The position numbers were made by a program, and so were the translations under genes. A stretch of 62,214 bases of DNA from Lachnospiraceae bacterium (GTDB lineage Bacteria > Bacillota > Clostridia > Lachnospirales > Lachnospiraceae): NCBI GenBank assembly GCA_024682555.1, contig JAIKZD010000029.1, forward strand, positions 1 to 62,214, read 5' to 3'. The notes below the pieces were generated by a model, which had not been told where the DNA came from, searched no databases, and saw nothing but the letters and a program-made list of their open reading frames with translations. How positions within the stretch are numbered: the stretch's first letter is position 1; each line of letters opens with the position of its first letter. Of the stretch, positions 35,759 through 44,203 are shown piece after piece.

Positions 35759-36935
35759 GGATATCCTCCCCTCTGTATCTTGCAATGGCCGCGCAGTCCT
35801 TATCGCCTCTTCCCGATATGGTTATGACTATGATCTTTCCCTTCATTTCGGGTGCGATCTTAATTGCATGAGCAACCGCATGGGCTGATTCTATTGCGGG
35901 GATTATCCCTTCCGTTTTTGCAAGATATTCAAAAGCATCAACCGCTTCCTCATCCGTGACCGGAACATATTCTGCCCTGCCGATGTCATGAAGGTAGGCA
36001 TGCTCCGGTCCGACGCCCGGATAATCAAGGCCTGCGGATATCGAATAAACCGGTGCTATCTGTCCGAACTCATCCTGGCAGAAATATGATTTCATGCCGT
36101 GAAAGATCCCTGTTTTTCCCGTTGCTATGGTAGCCGCTGTCTCGAAGGTATCAACTCCCCTTCCCGCAGCTTCGCAGCCTATGAGCCTTACCTCTTTGTC
36201 ATCGATAAAATGATAAAAGCTTCCGATGGCATTGGATCCGCCTCCGACACAGGCAAGTACCGCATCGGGAAGCCTGCCCTCCTTTTTTAGCATCTGGGAT
36301 TTTATCTCCTTGGATATCACAGCCTGAAAATCCCTTACGATTGTGGGAAAAGGATGGGGACCCATTACCGATCCGAGACAGTAATGTGTGTCATCTATCC
36401 TCTTTGTCCACTCTCTCATTGCCTCGGATACCGCATCCTTAAGTGTAGCGGTCCCTGTCTTTACGGGGATCACCTCGGCACCAAGAAGCCGCATCCTGTA
36501 TACATTCAGAGCCTGCCTCTTTGTATCCTCCTCACCCATGAATACCACACATTCCATATCCATGAGAGCCGCTGCCGTTGCTGTGGCAACACCGTGCTGC
36601 CCTGCCCCGGTTTCCGCTATCAGGCGTTTCTTTCCCATTTTTTTTGCAAGAAGAGCCTGACCTAAGACATTATTTATCTTATGGGCACCTGTATGGTTTA
36701 AATCCTCTCTCTTTAAATAGATCTTTGCACCGCCAAGATCCTCCGTCATCCGTTTTGCAAAATAGAGTCTTGAAGGGCGTCCGGCATACTCGTTAAAAAG
36801 CTCTGTAAGCTCTTCGTTAAATGAAGGGTCATCCTTAAACCTGTCATAGGCATTTTCAAGCTCTATAACGGCATTCATCAGTGTCTCGGGGATATACTGT
36901 CCGCCGTGTATCCCGAATCTTCCTTTGTTATCCAT
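35751..36935 (-). CDS. trpB: Tryptophan synthase beta subunit
   Basis: PLP enzyme joining indole and serine. 394 aa. The Schiff-base Lys is in HTGAHKINN near residue 85, the gating Glu in ETGAGQHG, and the PLP phosphate loop in [10 protein letters not shown]. It is the TrpB1 type that pairs with TrpA. The start codon follows GGAGAGGAAAGGA and overlaps the end of trpF by 8 bases; the stop overlaps trpA. Confidence 0.98.
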   Translation of the reverse strand: MDNKGRFGIHGGQYIPETLMNAVIELENAYDRFKDDPSFNEELTELFNEYAGRPSRLYFAKRMTEDLGGAKIYLKREDLNHTGAHKINNVLGQALLAKKMGKKRLIAETGAGQHGVATATAAALMDMECVVFMGEEDTKRQALNVYRMRLLGAEVIPVKTGTATLKDAVSEAMREWTKRIDDTHYCLGSVMGPHPFPTIVRDFQAVISKEIKSQMLKKEGRLPDAVLACVGGGSNAIGSFYHFIDDKEVRLIGCEAAGRGVDTFETAATIATGKTGIFHGMKSYFCQDEFGQIAPVYSISAGLDYPGVGPEHAYLHDIGRAEYVPVTDEEAVDAFEYLAKTEGIIPAIESAHAVAHAIKIAPEMKGKIIVITISGRGDKDCAAIARYRGEDIHE

Positions 36936-37539
36936 TTTCCTTTCCTCTCCTTACGGCATTTACAAATGCTTTCATCTTAACGGGATCCTTGATCCCGTCT
37001 GTCTCCACACCGGAACTCACATCCACCGCAAAAGGATCAAGGCTTATTACGGCCCCGGAGACGTTCTGCGGATTCAGCCCGCCCGCAAGAAAATACGGTC
37101 TCTTTATGTCCTTTAAGATGCTCCAGTCAAAGGTCTTTCCATCACCTTTTCCCGCATCAAGCAGGATATGATCCGAGGTGCATGTCTCTGCTTTTTTCAG
37201 ATCATTGTCATCATGTATCAAAAAAGCCTTAATGATCTGTGCATCCGTAAAATGCCTGAGTGTCTCAATATACTTATCATCTTCAAAACCATGAAGCTGT
37301 ATCATATCAATGATGCCTTCCGACACAAGATCCGCGATCATCCCGGGATCATCATCAACAAACACCCCCACCGCCCTGATCTTTGCAGACAGTGCCCGCC
37401 TCAGCGCTGCCGCCTGTTTTCCGCCCACGTAACGTCTGCTCTTTTTGTAAAAAACAAAGCCGGCGTATTCAGGCATCAGAAGGTTGACGTTGTTTATGTC
37501 CTCGAGCCGTGTAAGGCCGCAGATCTTTATTTCCGTCAT
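36928..37539 (-). CDS. trpF: Phosphoribosylanthranilate isomerase
   Basis: Third step of the tryptophan branch. 203 aa from the ATG at 37537-37539, which has GGAGG 8 bases upstream. Catalytic Cys in [11 protein letters not shown], then [31 protein letters not shown], the catalytic Asp in [25 protein letters not shown] and [14 protein letters not shown]. An upstream in-frame ATG would add 15 residues derived from a local duplication and is not preferred. It overlaps trpB by 8 bases. Confidence 0.96.
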   Translation of the reverse strand: MTEIKICGLTRLEDINNVNLLMPEYAGFVFYKKSRRYVGGKQAAALRRALSAKIRAVGVFVDDDPGMIADLVSEGIIDMIQLHGFEDDKYIETLRHFTDAQIIKAFLIHDDNDLKKAETCTSDHILLDAGKGDGKTFDWSILKDIKRPYFLAGGLNPQNVSGAVISLDPFAVDVSSGVETDGIKDPVKMKAFVNAVRRGKENG

Positions 37540-37559
37540 ATGGTACGCCTCCGTCTCTT

Positions 37560-37627
37560 TGGCATTTCCGTCATGCCATGCCACCCTTTAACATTCATGG
37601 CATTTCCGTCATGCCATGCCGCCCTTC
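37560..37627 (-). repeat. 28-bp direct repeat between trpC and trpF
   Basis: Two copies (37560-37587 and 37600-37627) with one mismatch and a 12-base spacer. One copy covers the last codons and stop of trpC; the other lies in the gap before trpF. Both contain ATGACGGAAAT, which is also the first 11 bases of trpF. This looks like a tandem duplication of an ancestral trpC-stop/trpF-start overlap. Confidence 0.85.
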
Positions 37628-38394
37628 AGGCGCTTCAGGGCCGCCGTCTTATCCTCTGCCCTCATCATGGTCTCGCCTATAAGAACGGCATCGGCACCGA
37701 AGCTTATTATATCCCTTATATCCTTTTCATCCTTCACGCCGCTTTCCGACACAAAAAGGACTTCCGGAGGTATCAGGTCTTTAAGCCTTGCGGCATTTTT
37801 CGTATCAACTGAAAAATCTTTCAGGTTCCTGTTATTTACTCCGATGATCTCAGCTCCTGTCATCACGGCCCTCTCTGCCTCTGCCTCATCGTGGGCCTCC
37901 ACAAGGGCTGAAATCCCCAGCTCTTCACAGATTCCAAGATACTCTTCGATCTGTCCCTTTGAGAGGATGGATACGATAAGTAACACTGCCTTTGCGCCGA
38001 GAAGCTTTGCCTCATACAGCATATATTCATCCACCGTAAAGTCCTTTCGAAGAACGGGCAGCCTTACCGAAGCCGCGATCTCCTTTAAGTATTCGTTTCT
38101 TCCCAGAAACCACTTCGGTTCCGTCAGCACTGATATTGCATCGGCACCTGCTGCCTCATAGGCTTTTGCGATGGACAGCCAGTCATATTTTTCGGCTATG
38201 ATCCCTTTCGACGGGGAAGCTTTCTTGCACTCAAGTATAAATGAAAGTCCCGGTTTTTTCAGTGCCTCAAAAAAAGCAAAGTCTCCTTTTTCCTCATCAA
38301 AAGCCATTCTTTTGAGCTCTGAAAGAGGTATCCTTTCCTTTGCCAGAGCCACACGTTCTTTTGCATGTTCCGCGATCTTATCGAGTATGGTCAT
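37609..38394 (-). CDS. trpC: Indole-3-glycerol phosphate synthase
   Basis: Ring closure of carboxyphenylaminodeoxyribulose phosphate. 261 aa, separate from trpF (not fused as in E. coli). Motifs: ILECKKASPSKGII, AISVLTEPKWFLG, LPVLRKDFTVDEYM with catalytic Lys, LVEAHDEAEAERA, IIGVNNRNLKDF, VSESGVKDEKD and AVLIGETMM. It starts 16 bases after trpD. Its 3' end is duplicated in the following gap. Confidence 0.97.
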   Translation of the reverse strand: MTILDKIAEHAKERVALAKERIPLSELKRMAFDEEKGDFAFFEALKKPGLSFILECKKASPSKGIIAEKYDWLSIAKAYEAAGADAISVLTEPKWFLGRNEYLKEIAASVRLPVLRKDFTVDEYMLYEAKLLGAKAVLLIVSILSKGQIEEYLGICEELGISALVEAHDEAEAERAVMTGAEIIGVNNRNLKDFSVDTKNAARLKDLIPPEVLFVSESGVKDEKDIRDIISFGADAVLIGETMMRAEDKTAALKRLKGGMA

Positions 38395-38410
38395 GTCTCT
38401 CCTTTGCGAT

Positions 38411-39427
38411 TTACGAATTGCTTATCCTTATCATTTTTTCAAGAGTCTCGTTTGCTTTCCCCGAATCAATTATCTCTGCGGCAAGCTTTATGCCCTCCTT
38501 CATATCCTCTGCCCTGCCCGCTATCTTTAATGCGGCACCGGCATTTAAAAGAACGGCATTCCTCTTGTGACCTTTCTTACCGTTTAATATCTCCCTGGTC
38601 AGGGCTGCATTTTCCTCAGGGGATCCGCCCTTAAGATCTTCTTTTGTGCATCTTTCAAAACCGAACTCCTCGGGTGTTATGATCCTAGTCTTATACCATC
38701 CGTCCATGATCTCGCAGAGCTTTGTGGGGGCGGATAAGGAAATCTCGTCAAGCTTATCCATTCCGTATACCACCATTCCCCGCTTTACACCAAGGCTTGA
38801 GAGCACCTGGGCAAGAGGCTCCACAAGATAATCATCATACACGCCGAGAAGCTGCATGGAAGGAGATGCCGGATTTGTAAGGGGCCCCAGTATATTAAAG
38901 ACCGTCCGAAATCCGAGTTCTTTCCTGATAGGGCCCACATACTTCATTGAAGAATGATATTTCTGTGCAAAAAAGAAGCACATTCCGGCTTCTTTCAATA
39001 GCTCAATGCATTTTTCCGGATCCTGCTGTATATTGACTCCCAGAGCCTCAAGACAGTCGGCGGTACCGCATAAAGAGGAAGCGGCACGGTTTCCGTGCTT
39101 TGCAACCTTCACACCGCCTGCCGCACAGACTATGGCAGCGGTTGTGGAAATATTAAAACTCTTTGCGTTATCTCCGCCCGTTCCCACGATCTCAAGAACA
39201 TCCATGCCCGTATCTACCTTCAGGGCATGGGAACGCATTGCGGCCGCGCACCCGGCGATCTCATCCGTGGTCTCCGCTCTGGCACTCTTTGTGGACAGGG
39301 CGGCAAGGAAAGCCGCATTCTGGGTGGGGGTGGTCTCTCCGCTCATGATCTCGTTCATGACGGTATAGGCCTCGTCATAGCTTAAGTCCTCTTTGTTTAC
39401 GATCTTCACGATTGCTTCTTTGATCAT
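38411..39427 (-). CDS. trpD: Anthranilate phosphoribosyltransferase
   Basis: Second step: transfers phosphoribose from PRPP to anthranilate. The ATG at 39425-39427 has AGGAGG 8 bases upstream, giving 338 aa; a longer frame into the leader is not credible. Motifs: [20 protein letters not shown] (PRPP loop), [40 protein letters not shown], and [14 protein letters not shown]. It is the first gene of the operon. No trpE or trpG is in the window, so anthranilate must come from genes elsewhere. Confidence 0.97.
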   Translation of the reverse strand: MIKEAIVKIVNKEDLSYDEAYTVMNEIMSGETTPTQNAAFLAALSTKSARAETTDEIAGCAAAMRSHALKVDTGMDVLEIVGTGGDNAKSFNISTTAAIVCAAGGVKVAKHGNRAASSLCGTADCLEALGVNIQQDPEKCIELLKEAGMCFFFAQKYHSSMKYVGPIRKELGFRTVFNILGPLTNPASPSMQLLGVYDDYLVEPLAQVLSSLGVKRGMVVYGMDKLDEISLSAPTKLCEIMDGWYKTRIITPEEFGFERCTKEDLKGGSPEENAALTREILNGKKGHKRNAVLLNAGAALKIAGRAEDMKEGIKLAAEIIDSGKANETLEKMIRISNS

Positions 39428-39482
39428 CTGTTTTTCCTCCTCTTTAATCAGCAAACCGTTTGAGATCTTCGGCCGGAGAATC

Positions 39483-39561
39483 GAGCAGGAAAGATGAGAT
39501 CGCACCCTGCTCGCCCGCGAGCCGCCGGTCAGCCTTGCTGACATCTTCATATCGGCGGCTC
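39483..39561 (-). other. Two extra hairpins between the T-box terminator and trpD
   Basis: A 7-bp stem GAGCAGG (39483-39489/39506-39512) and a nested structure: outer 8-bp stem GAGCCGCC (39519-39526/39554-39561) enclosing a 6-bp hairpin GTCAGC/GCTGAC (39528-39533/39537-39542). Neither has a T-run. They would fold in the trpD 5' UTR once the T-box reads through. Confidence 0.55.
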
Positions 39562-39567
39562 TGCGAT

Positions 39568-39900
39568 AAAAAACCCCTGACAGAAGATCCTAGCTTCTGT
39601 CAGGGGCGAATTGTTACAGTCCGCGGTGCCACCCTGATTCATGGAACGACCCATGCACTTAGCGAGATACCATCATATCTCCGGCAATTAACGCTTGCCT
39701 CACGTCACGGATACTTGGTTGATATGCTTCCGTTACACACATTCACATGCTCATTCCGTTCCCCATGCCCTCAACGGCCCATATAAGAGGTTCCCCTCAC
39801 GCATTCCTCATACCATCCGGCTCTCACCGTCCCGGACTCGCTCCGTGATCCTTTGATCATCCGGCGATAAAATGCTTTTTCTTCCGCTTCACAGGTTTGT
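39568..39900 (-). promoter_or_regulatory. T-box leader of the trp operon with its terminator
   Basis: The T-box sequence AGGGTGGCACCGCGG is exact on the minus strand at 39621-39635. It is followed by a terminator: a 13-bp stem CCCCTGACAGAAG (39574-39586/39594-39606) and six T (39568-39573). Upstream there is an apical element with GACGGTGAGAG closed by TCCGG/CCGGA, consistent with Stem I. Uncharged tRNA binding would favour the antiterminator. From the genes it controls the tRNA should be tRNA-Trp; several TGG triplets are present but I could not fix which is the specifier. Confidence 0.92.
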
Positions 39901-39920
39901 TTCGATATTTTGACAATAGC

Positions 39921-39949
39921 ACAATAGCATACTATATCTTCACGGTCAA
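39921..39949 (-). promoter_or_regulatory. trp operon promoter
   Basis: Minus-strand -35 TTGACC (39944-39949) and -10 TATTGT (39921-39926) with a 17-base spacer. The -35 lies at the very end of the upstream AraC-type gene. Confidence 0.65.
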
Positions 39950-40860
39950 GAAATAATTACCTGACGCTTTTTTAACGGGATCCATATCTCGCAGCGGTAA
40001 TCGATATCATCACGTCTCCCCTGTCTGTTATATCTTTCTATGATACAGCTGCCGCCAAGCTCATATTCGGGATTTTCCGGCAGCCACTCAAACCAGATGA
40101 CCCTGTTTAGGTTATTCATGGCGGTGGGCAAAGGACCGGCACAGAAAAACTTTGCCCATAACGATCCGGGGATCTTCCACACTTCCATCCCTTTTAGAAC
40201 CTCCCCGCCTTCATATTCACCTGCAATAAGATAACGGCATCCCCCGTTTACCTCACAGACATCCGTAAATACACCAATGTTTCCTATGCCCTTATCATAT
40301 ATGAATCTTTCCGTGCTTCCTGATGCAAGGGAAGGATCCTCTGCCTTTAAGAGCTTTTCATATTTTTTCAGATACTCATCCCAGAATTTCGGAATATCCG
40401 TTAAATGTGTCTCAAACATGAAATCCCCTGCAAATCCCACAAGCTCAAAGCTTTCAAGTTCTTCAAGCTTCATGTCAATTGTGTTTCCGCCCTTTACCTC
40501 TATCGTGACACGCATTGGAAGGAATATCTTCGGAGCTTTTTCTTTTTTTCTGATCTGTGAAGGCGAAGCATCATGAAATCTTCCAAAGGCCTTCGTAAAG
40601 CTTTCCGGTGTTTCGTAACCGTATCTGTATGCGATGTCTATGATCTTTTCATCTGTTGATACAAGCTCCATGGCAGCAAGATAGAGTCTGCGGTTACGCA
40701 CATATTCTCCGAGAGAGCATCCTGTGAGTATCTGAAAACCTCTCTGTAAATACATTTCTGAGATATTCACATGATCCGCCACCTCTTCAGGCCCGGTAAC
40801 CGTCATGATATTTTCTTCCATGTACCTGATACTTTCACGTATCGCGATCATCCATTCCAT
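39946..40860 (-). CDS. AraC-family regulator with a GyrI-like effector-binding domain
   Basis: Residues ~1-105 form the AraC double helix-turn-helix placed at the N-terminus (EEVADHVNISEMYLQRGFQI and DIAYRYGYETPESFTKAFGR FHDASPSQIRK). Residues ~120-300 form the SOUL/GyrI-like effector-binding domain (LESFELVGFAGDFMFE, WFEWLPENPEYELGG, EIWIPLK), as in SbmC/Rob-type regulators that sense small lipophilic compounds. The ATG at 40858-40860 has AAGG 8 bases upstream; a GTG 11 codons earlier overlaps the upstream gene. Its target may be the secreted protein gene before it. Ligand unknown. Confidence 0.88.
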   Translation of the reverse strand: MEWMIAIRESIRYMEENIMTVTGPEEVADHVNISEMYLQRGFQILTGCSLGEYVRNRRLYLAAMELVSTDEKIIDIAYRYGYETPESFTKAFGRFHDASPSQIRKKEKAPKIFLPMRVTIEVKGGNTIDMKLEELESFELVGFAGDFMFETHLTDIPKFWDEYLKKYEKLLKAEDPSLASGSTERFIYDKGIGNIGVFTDVCEVNGGCRYLIAGEYEGGEVLKGMEVWKIPGSLWAKFFCAGPLPTAMNNLNRVIWFEWLPENPEYELGGSCIIERYNRQGRRDDIDYRCEIWIPLKKRQVIIS

Positions 40861-40874
40861 ACTGACTGCCTTTT

Positions 40875-41309
40875 TTAATAATAACTGCTCCACCTAAGCA
40901 AAACAGAATCGTACTTCATACTGAGTATGCCGTTATCATCCATTGTTAATACCACGGTATATTCGTCGTTCTCCATTATATCCGATACCCTGGCGGTCAG
41001 CTGATTGCCGTATTCCTCATAGGTTCCGGCTGCTCCTCTTGCACCTACATGCCAGTTTATCCTTCCGTCAGGCATTATCTCCATTTCGCATCCGAAGGCA
41101 AATACATCGGGAAATGCATTATCCAGTTCATCAAGATCCGTATCATCCGTAAGATACCAGGTACCTGCAAACTTTGAAGCAGGTTCATTAATATCCGTCC
41201 GGATCTTTGTCCCTTCGTCCGCGGAAACCATGTTTTTCCCGATACCAAAACCCGTGATGGTCATGGCTGCGATAAGGCCGATCAATAAAAACATCTTTTT
41301 TTCCTTCAT
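40875..41309 (-). CDS. Small secreted protein of unknown function
   Basis: 144 aa from the second ATG (41307-41309), which is best spaced from GGAGG. An N-terminal signal peptide (KEKKMFLLIGLIAAMTITGF) with likely cleavage near VSA-DEG makes it exported. The mature part is about 110 residues with two Trp-containing strands (FAGTWYLTDDTD, ILSMKYDSVLLRW) that resemble a small lipocalin-like or stress-type beta barrel. I do not recognise a family. Its stop lies 14 bases before the AraC start, so the pair is probably co-transcribed. Confidence 0.65.
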   Translation of the reverse strand: MKEKKMFLLIGLIAAMTITGFGIGKNMVSADEGTKIRTDINEPASKFAGTWYLTDDTDLDELDNAFPDVFAFGCEMEIMPDGRINWHVGARGAAGTYEEYGNQLTARVSDIMENDEYTVVLTMDDNGILSMKYDSVLLRWSSYY

Positions 41310-41423
41310 TTTCATGTCCTCCTTCTGTATGATCCTTTAATCTCTTAAGCCGATCATACTTTCAGTACGGACATTATTCCTGTCAATTGGAAAAAAGATG
41401 TGTCAGGTCTGTTAAATATCCCC

Positions 41424-42554
41424 CTACCCGAACACGATGTCCCTGAGCGCAGGGTGGATAACATCATATGCTCTGCCGCAGTTTCTTACGTGCATGGCAA
41501 ACACGAAACTTCTTTTTGAGGCCGTATCCATCTGGACGCAGCTTCCTGCTGCCCCGTCCCAGCCGAAAATACCGGCCGGTGCATTCGAACCTGTCTTTTC
41601 GGGATGCAGAAATACCTGCATGCCGCAGCCGTATCCGTATCCTTTTCTTCCCATGTTCTCTTCTATTTCTTTAAGACCTGTTTCGCTTAAAAGATTTTTC
41701 TTGATGATCTCCACTGTCTCCGGTTTAAGGATCCGTCCTCCGGCTGCGGTCTCACCGCCGCATGCAAGTGCATCCGCAAGCTTCGCATAATCTTCCGTGC
41801 AGCTTATAAGTCCCGCTCCGCCGCTTTCATAACCATCGGACAGCTGGTAATCACAGCTCTGATCCATGGGAAGGATCCCGCTTTCACCATCGGTAAACTG
41901 CTGTGCCAGACGCTTTAGTCCTTCATTATGCTTTTTAGCAAAAAAGGTATCCTGCATGCCGAGCACATCCCAGATATTCTTTTTTAAATAATTTCCGAAG
42001 CTCATCCCGGATACCGTCTCAATAACGGCAGCCGCAACATCATGGCTTAAGCTGTACAGAAAATGCGTACCGGGTTCAAACTCAAGAGGTGATTCCGCAA
42101 AGGCATCCACAAGTTCTCTTGTGGTGGCGTTCTGTCCTTTTTCCTTTAATACCCTGAGGATACCCGGCCGCTCAAGATCATAATCAAGCCCCGACTGCAT
42201 GGACAGAAGATGCCATATCCTCATGGGTTCCTTTGACTCCCTGACAGTATCACCGTCCTTTACCGACAGCTTATTATATGCAGGCAGGTATTTTCCCACC
42301 TCATCCTCCATGGATATCCTGCCCTGTTCAATAAGCTGCATCATGGCAGTCATGGTCTGCACCTTGGTCATGGAAAACATCAGGTACCGTTCATCGGCCG
42401 CAACCGGCTTTTTCTTTTCAACGTCCACGGTTCCCTTCATATGCCTGTAGATCTGTTTATGATCCTCAAACACGATACAGTCAACCGACGGGATCCCCGT
42501 TTCAGGCAGACTGTCCAGATATTCGGTCAGTTTTTCTTCATTTAAAGCTCTCAT
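41424..42554 (-). CDS. Serine hydrolase of the beta-lactamase / class C superfamily (EstB-like)
   Basis: 376 aa without a signal peptide. The SxxK motif is SMTK (LMFSMTKVQTMTAMMQLIEQ), the second motif is Tyr-Ser-Leu (FLYSLSHD) where many have YxN, and a GWDG stretch (PAGIFGWDGAAGS) stands near the C-terminus. Such cytosolic members act as esterases or peptidases rather than beta-lactamases. The ATG at 42552-42554 is 10 bases after GGAGG. It overlaps nothing; thiN ends 5 bases upstream, so the two are likely in one transcript. Confidence 0.85.
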   Translation of the reverse strand: MRALNEEKLTEYLDSLPETGIPSVDCIVFEDHKQIYRHMKGTVDVEKKKPVAADERYLMFSMTKVQTMTAMMQLIEQGRISMEDEVGKYLPAYNKLSVKDGDTVRESKEPMRIWHLLSMQSGLDYDLERPGILRVLKEKGQNATTRELVDAFAESPLEFEPGTHFLYSLSHDVAAAVIETVSGMSFGNYLKKNIWDVLGMQDTFFAKKHNEGLKRLAQQFTDGESGILPMDQSCDYQLSDGYESGGAGLISCTEDYAKLADALACGGETAAGGRILKPETVEIIKKNLLSETGLKEIEENMGRKGYGYGCGMQVFLHPEKTGSNAPAGIFGWDGAAGSCVQMDTASKRSFVFAMHVRNCGRAYDVIHPALRDIVFG

Positions 42555-42559
42555 AAATC

Positions 42560-43213
42560 TCAATCCTCCGATTCAAACAAAAACACACATTCCCCGCTCT
42601 CTATCTCAGCCTCATCCTCCAGGATCTCATTGCTGACACCCATGGATGAAATCTTCTTGAGAATTATATTCTCCCCGCTGTATTTAAAACCTTTCAATGA
42701 CACTTTTACCGGCCGGTCACCATAAGGAATCAGTGACACATATTTGTATCTGTCCCTTTTAATACTCACTTTTCCCTCTATAAGCCTTATCCTGTTGTGG
42801 CTGTCATACAGAAAAGCGGTTCGGCCTTTGTCATGTATCAGCTTTAAAAGGTGAAGTGCGGAAAAGGTCTGATCAAGTCTTGTACCCGTTGCTCCCAGAA
42901 TATGGATCGTTCCGCCGGGAATGCCGAGAGCATGTTTTACAGCATACTCCAGATCCGTTTCATCTTTTTCCCGCGGCAGTGTTTCCACCTTAAAGGAGTT
43001 CTCATATATCCTGTCAAGTCCTGTCTTCGTAACGGAGTCAAAATCACCTGCGGCAAGATCGGCCTTATAACCGTTGTCGGCAAGATACAGCGCTCCCCTG
43101 TCGGCTCCGATAAGGTATGCATCCTTCAGGATATCCCTGTACAGGGAGAGATCACAGGTTCCCCCTGCTACTATAACAATTTTTCCCTTATTCATACAGT
43201 TATTTTGTTCCAT
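42560..43213 (-). CDS. thiN: Thiamine diphosphokinase
   Basis: Transfers pyrophosphate from ATP to thiamine, giving thiamine diphosphate. The motifs VIVAGGTCDLSLY, LIGADRGALYLADNG, AAGDFDSV and LPREKDETDLEYAV are those of the bacterial TPK family, followed by the small C-terminal beta-sandwich with ATGTRLDQTFSALHLL. The 217-aa length is normal. The ribosome binding site is weak; an ATG six codons later is an alternative start. Upstream lies the repeat-rich gap. Confidence 0.93.
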   Translation of the reverse strand: MEQNNCMNKGKIVIVAGGTCDLSLYRDILKDAYLIGADRGALYLADNGYKADLAAGDFDSVTKTGLDRIYENSFKVETLPREKDETDLEYAVKHALGIPGGTIHILGATGTRLDQTFSALHLLKLIHDKGRTAFLYDSHNRIRLIEGKVSIKRDRYKYVSLIPYGDRPVKVSLKGFKYSGENIILKKISSMGVSNEILEDEAEIESGECVFLFESED

Positions 43214-43262
43214 TTCGGATTGCCCGTTTTGGCTTGGTTATTTCAGATCGGATCTGATAAAT

Positions 43263-43410
43263 ACGTCCGGTGATTTCTGATCTGCTTTTTCTCTCCGCAG
43301 TATCTGTCCCGATAGGATCTGATCTGCATTTCTACGTGATATCTGCCTGAGCGGATCTGGTCTTTATCTTTCCGCGATATATGTCCCGATAGGATCTGAT
43401 CTGCAGGATC
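43263..43410. repeat. Degenerate ~40-bp tandem repeat, about four copies
   Basis: Units start near 43263, 43302, 43341 and 43381. The best pair shares GTCCCGATAGGATCTGATCT exactly, 79 bases apart; the middle units are more diverged. It lies just upstream of thiN. Confidence 0.7.
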
Positions 43411-43638
43411 GTGTCAGCTCCGTCTTTATCAGTGTATAGACTGTCCTGTCATAATTCAAGCGGTCTGAAATCTTTTTTCAGGCTTTTTTCAATTCCTAAA
43501 ATGTTATTCGAAATCCTACTTCTGAATTCCATTTTTTCATTGATGCTGTTCATGATGGAAGTATTCCATTCCGATGTTTCCCGTGGCAATACCATTCTGT
43601 TCTGTGTATCAACGTTTACAATACCGTTTTGTGAGGAG

Positions 43639-43934
43639 GCATGCATCCCTATACGGCGTTTTAGCTATTTGGGATGTATGGTTCAGGCATGCCATGTTGC
43701 AGCATGCATCCCCAAATGTCATTTTAGCTATTTGGCATGCACATTTCAGGTTAACCCATGTTGCAGCATGCATCCCTATACGGCATTTTAGCTATTTGGC
43801 ATGCACATTTCAGGTTAACCCAAGTTGCAGCATGCATCCCTATACGGCGTTTTAGATCTTTGGGATGCATGGTTCGGGCATGCCGAGAGGAGGCATGCAT
43901 CCCTAAATGAAATTTTAGTTATTTGGTATGCATG
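43639..43934. repeat. 63/64-bp tandem repeat, five copies, each a palindrome
   Basis: Units start at 43639, 43702, 43766, 43830 and 43893 with GCATGCATCCC and contain TTTTAG(C/A)TATTTGG. In unit 4 CATGCATCCC pairs perfectly with GGGATGCATG across a 21-base loop; the others form similar but weaker hairpins. The linkers share CAGG(C/TT) and GTTGCA. The 63/64 spacing does not keep a reading frame, so it is not protein-coding. Confidence 0.92.
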
Positions 43935-44036
43935 TAAATATGAAGTTTGATCAAAAATACCGAAAAATACAGGCAGACCTTTCGGATTGCCTGTATCCTT
44001 ATCACATTTTAATCGTCCGACCACTTTCCTGTATAG

Positions 44037-44180
44037 CAGTCCAATCATCTCCCGGTCTTCCTGCTTAACTGCATAACAGTCTAACAATTTTCCTGCTTTA
44101 CCGCCAAGCAGTCCAACAGTCTTCCTGCTTGACAGTCCAACAATCTTCCTGCACGACAGTCCAACGGTCTTCCTGCTTGA
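44037..44180. repeat. 24-bp tandem repeat downstream of cysK
   Basis: Three abutting 24-base units (44109, 44133, 44157) of the form CAGTCCAACnnTCTTCCTGC, plus a fourth at 44077-44100 and a degenerate one at 44037. They end about 25 bases from the cysK stop. Confidence 0.9.
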
Positions 44181-44203
44181 CCCGGTTACGGTTTTATCCG
44201 GTT

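Larger units (their letters stand above)
43214..44203. other. Repeat-rich 990-bp gap between thiN and cysK
   Basis: No supported gene. It holds three tandem-repeat arrays (listed separately). Open frames cross it on both strands, including one of 65 codons at 43449-43646 on the minus strand, but they have no ribosome binding site I can recognise and follow the repeats. The stretch 43411-43630 between arrays is unique sequence without a recognised function. The thiN promoter and the end of the cysK transcript must lie here. Confidence 0.6.

Noticed and set aside
37540..37584. Longer trpF start within the trpC-trpF duplication
   Set aside because: The added residues come from the repeat, while the ATG at 37539 is correctly spaced from GGAGG and matches family N-termini.
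43449..43646. Minus-strand 65-codon frame in the thiN-cysK gap
   Set aside because: No clear ribosome binding site and no family I recognise; part of the frame lies in repeat-flanking DNA. It may be a gene remnant but cannot be supported.
43411..43855. Open frames on the plus strand across the 63/64-bp repeats, with Cys-containing repeat peptides
   Set aside because: The frames have no ribosome binding site, the repeat length is not a multiple of three in a consistent way, and the sequence is better explained as non-coding palindromic repeats.
43639..44180. CRISPR array
   Set aside because: Units abut directly with no unique spacers and there are no cas genes in the window.
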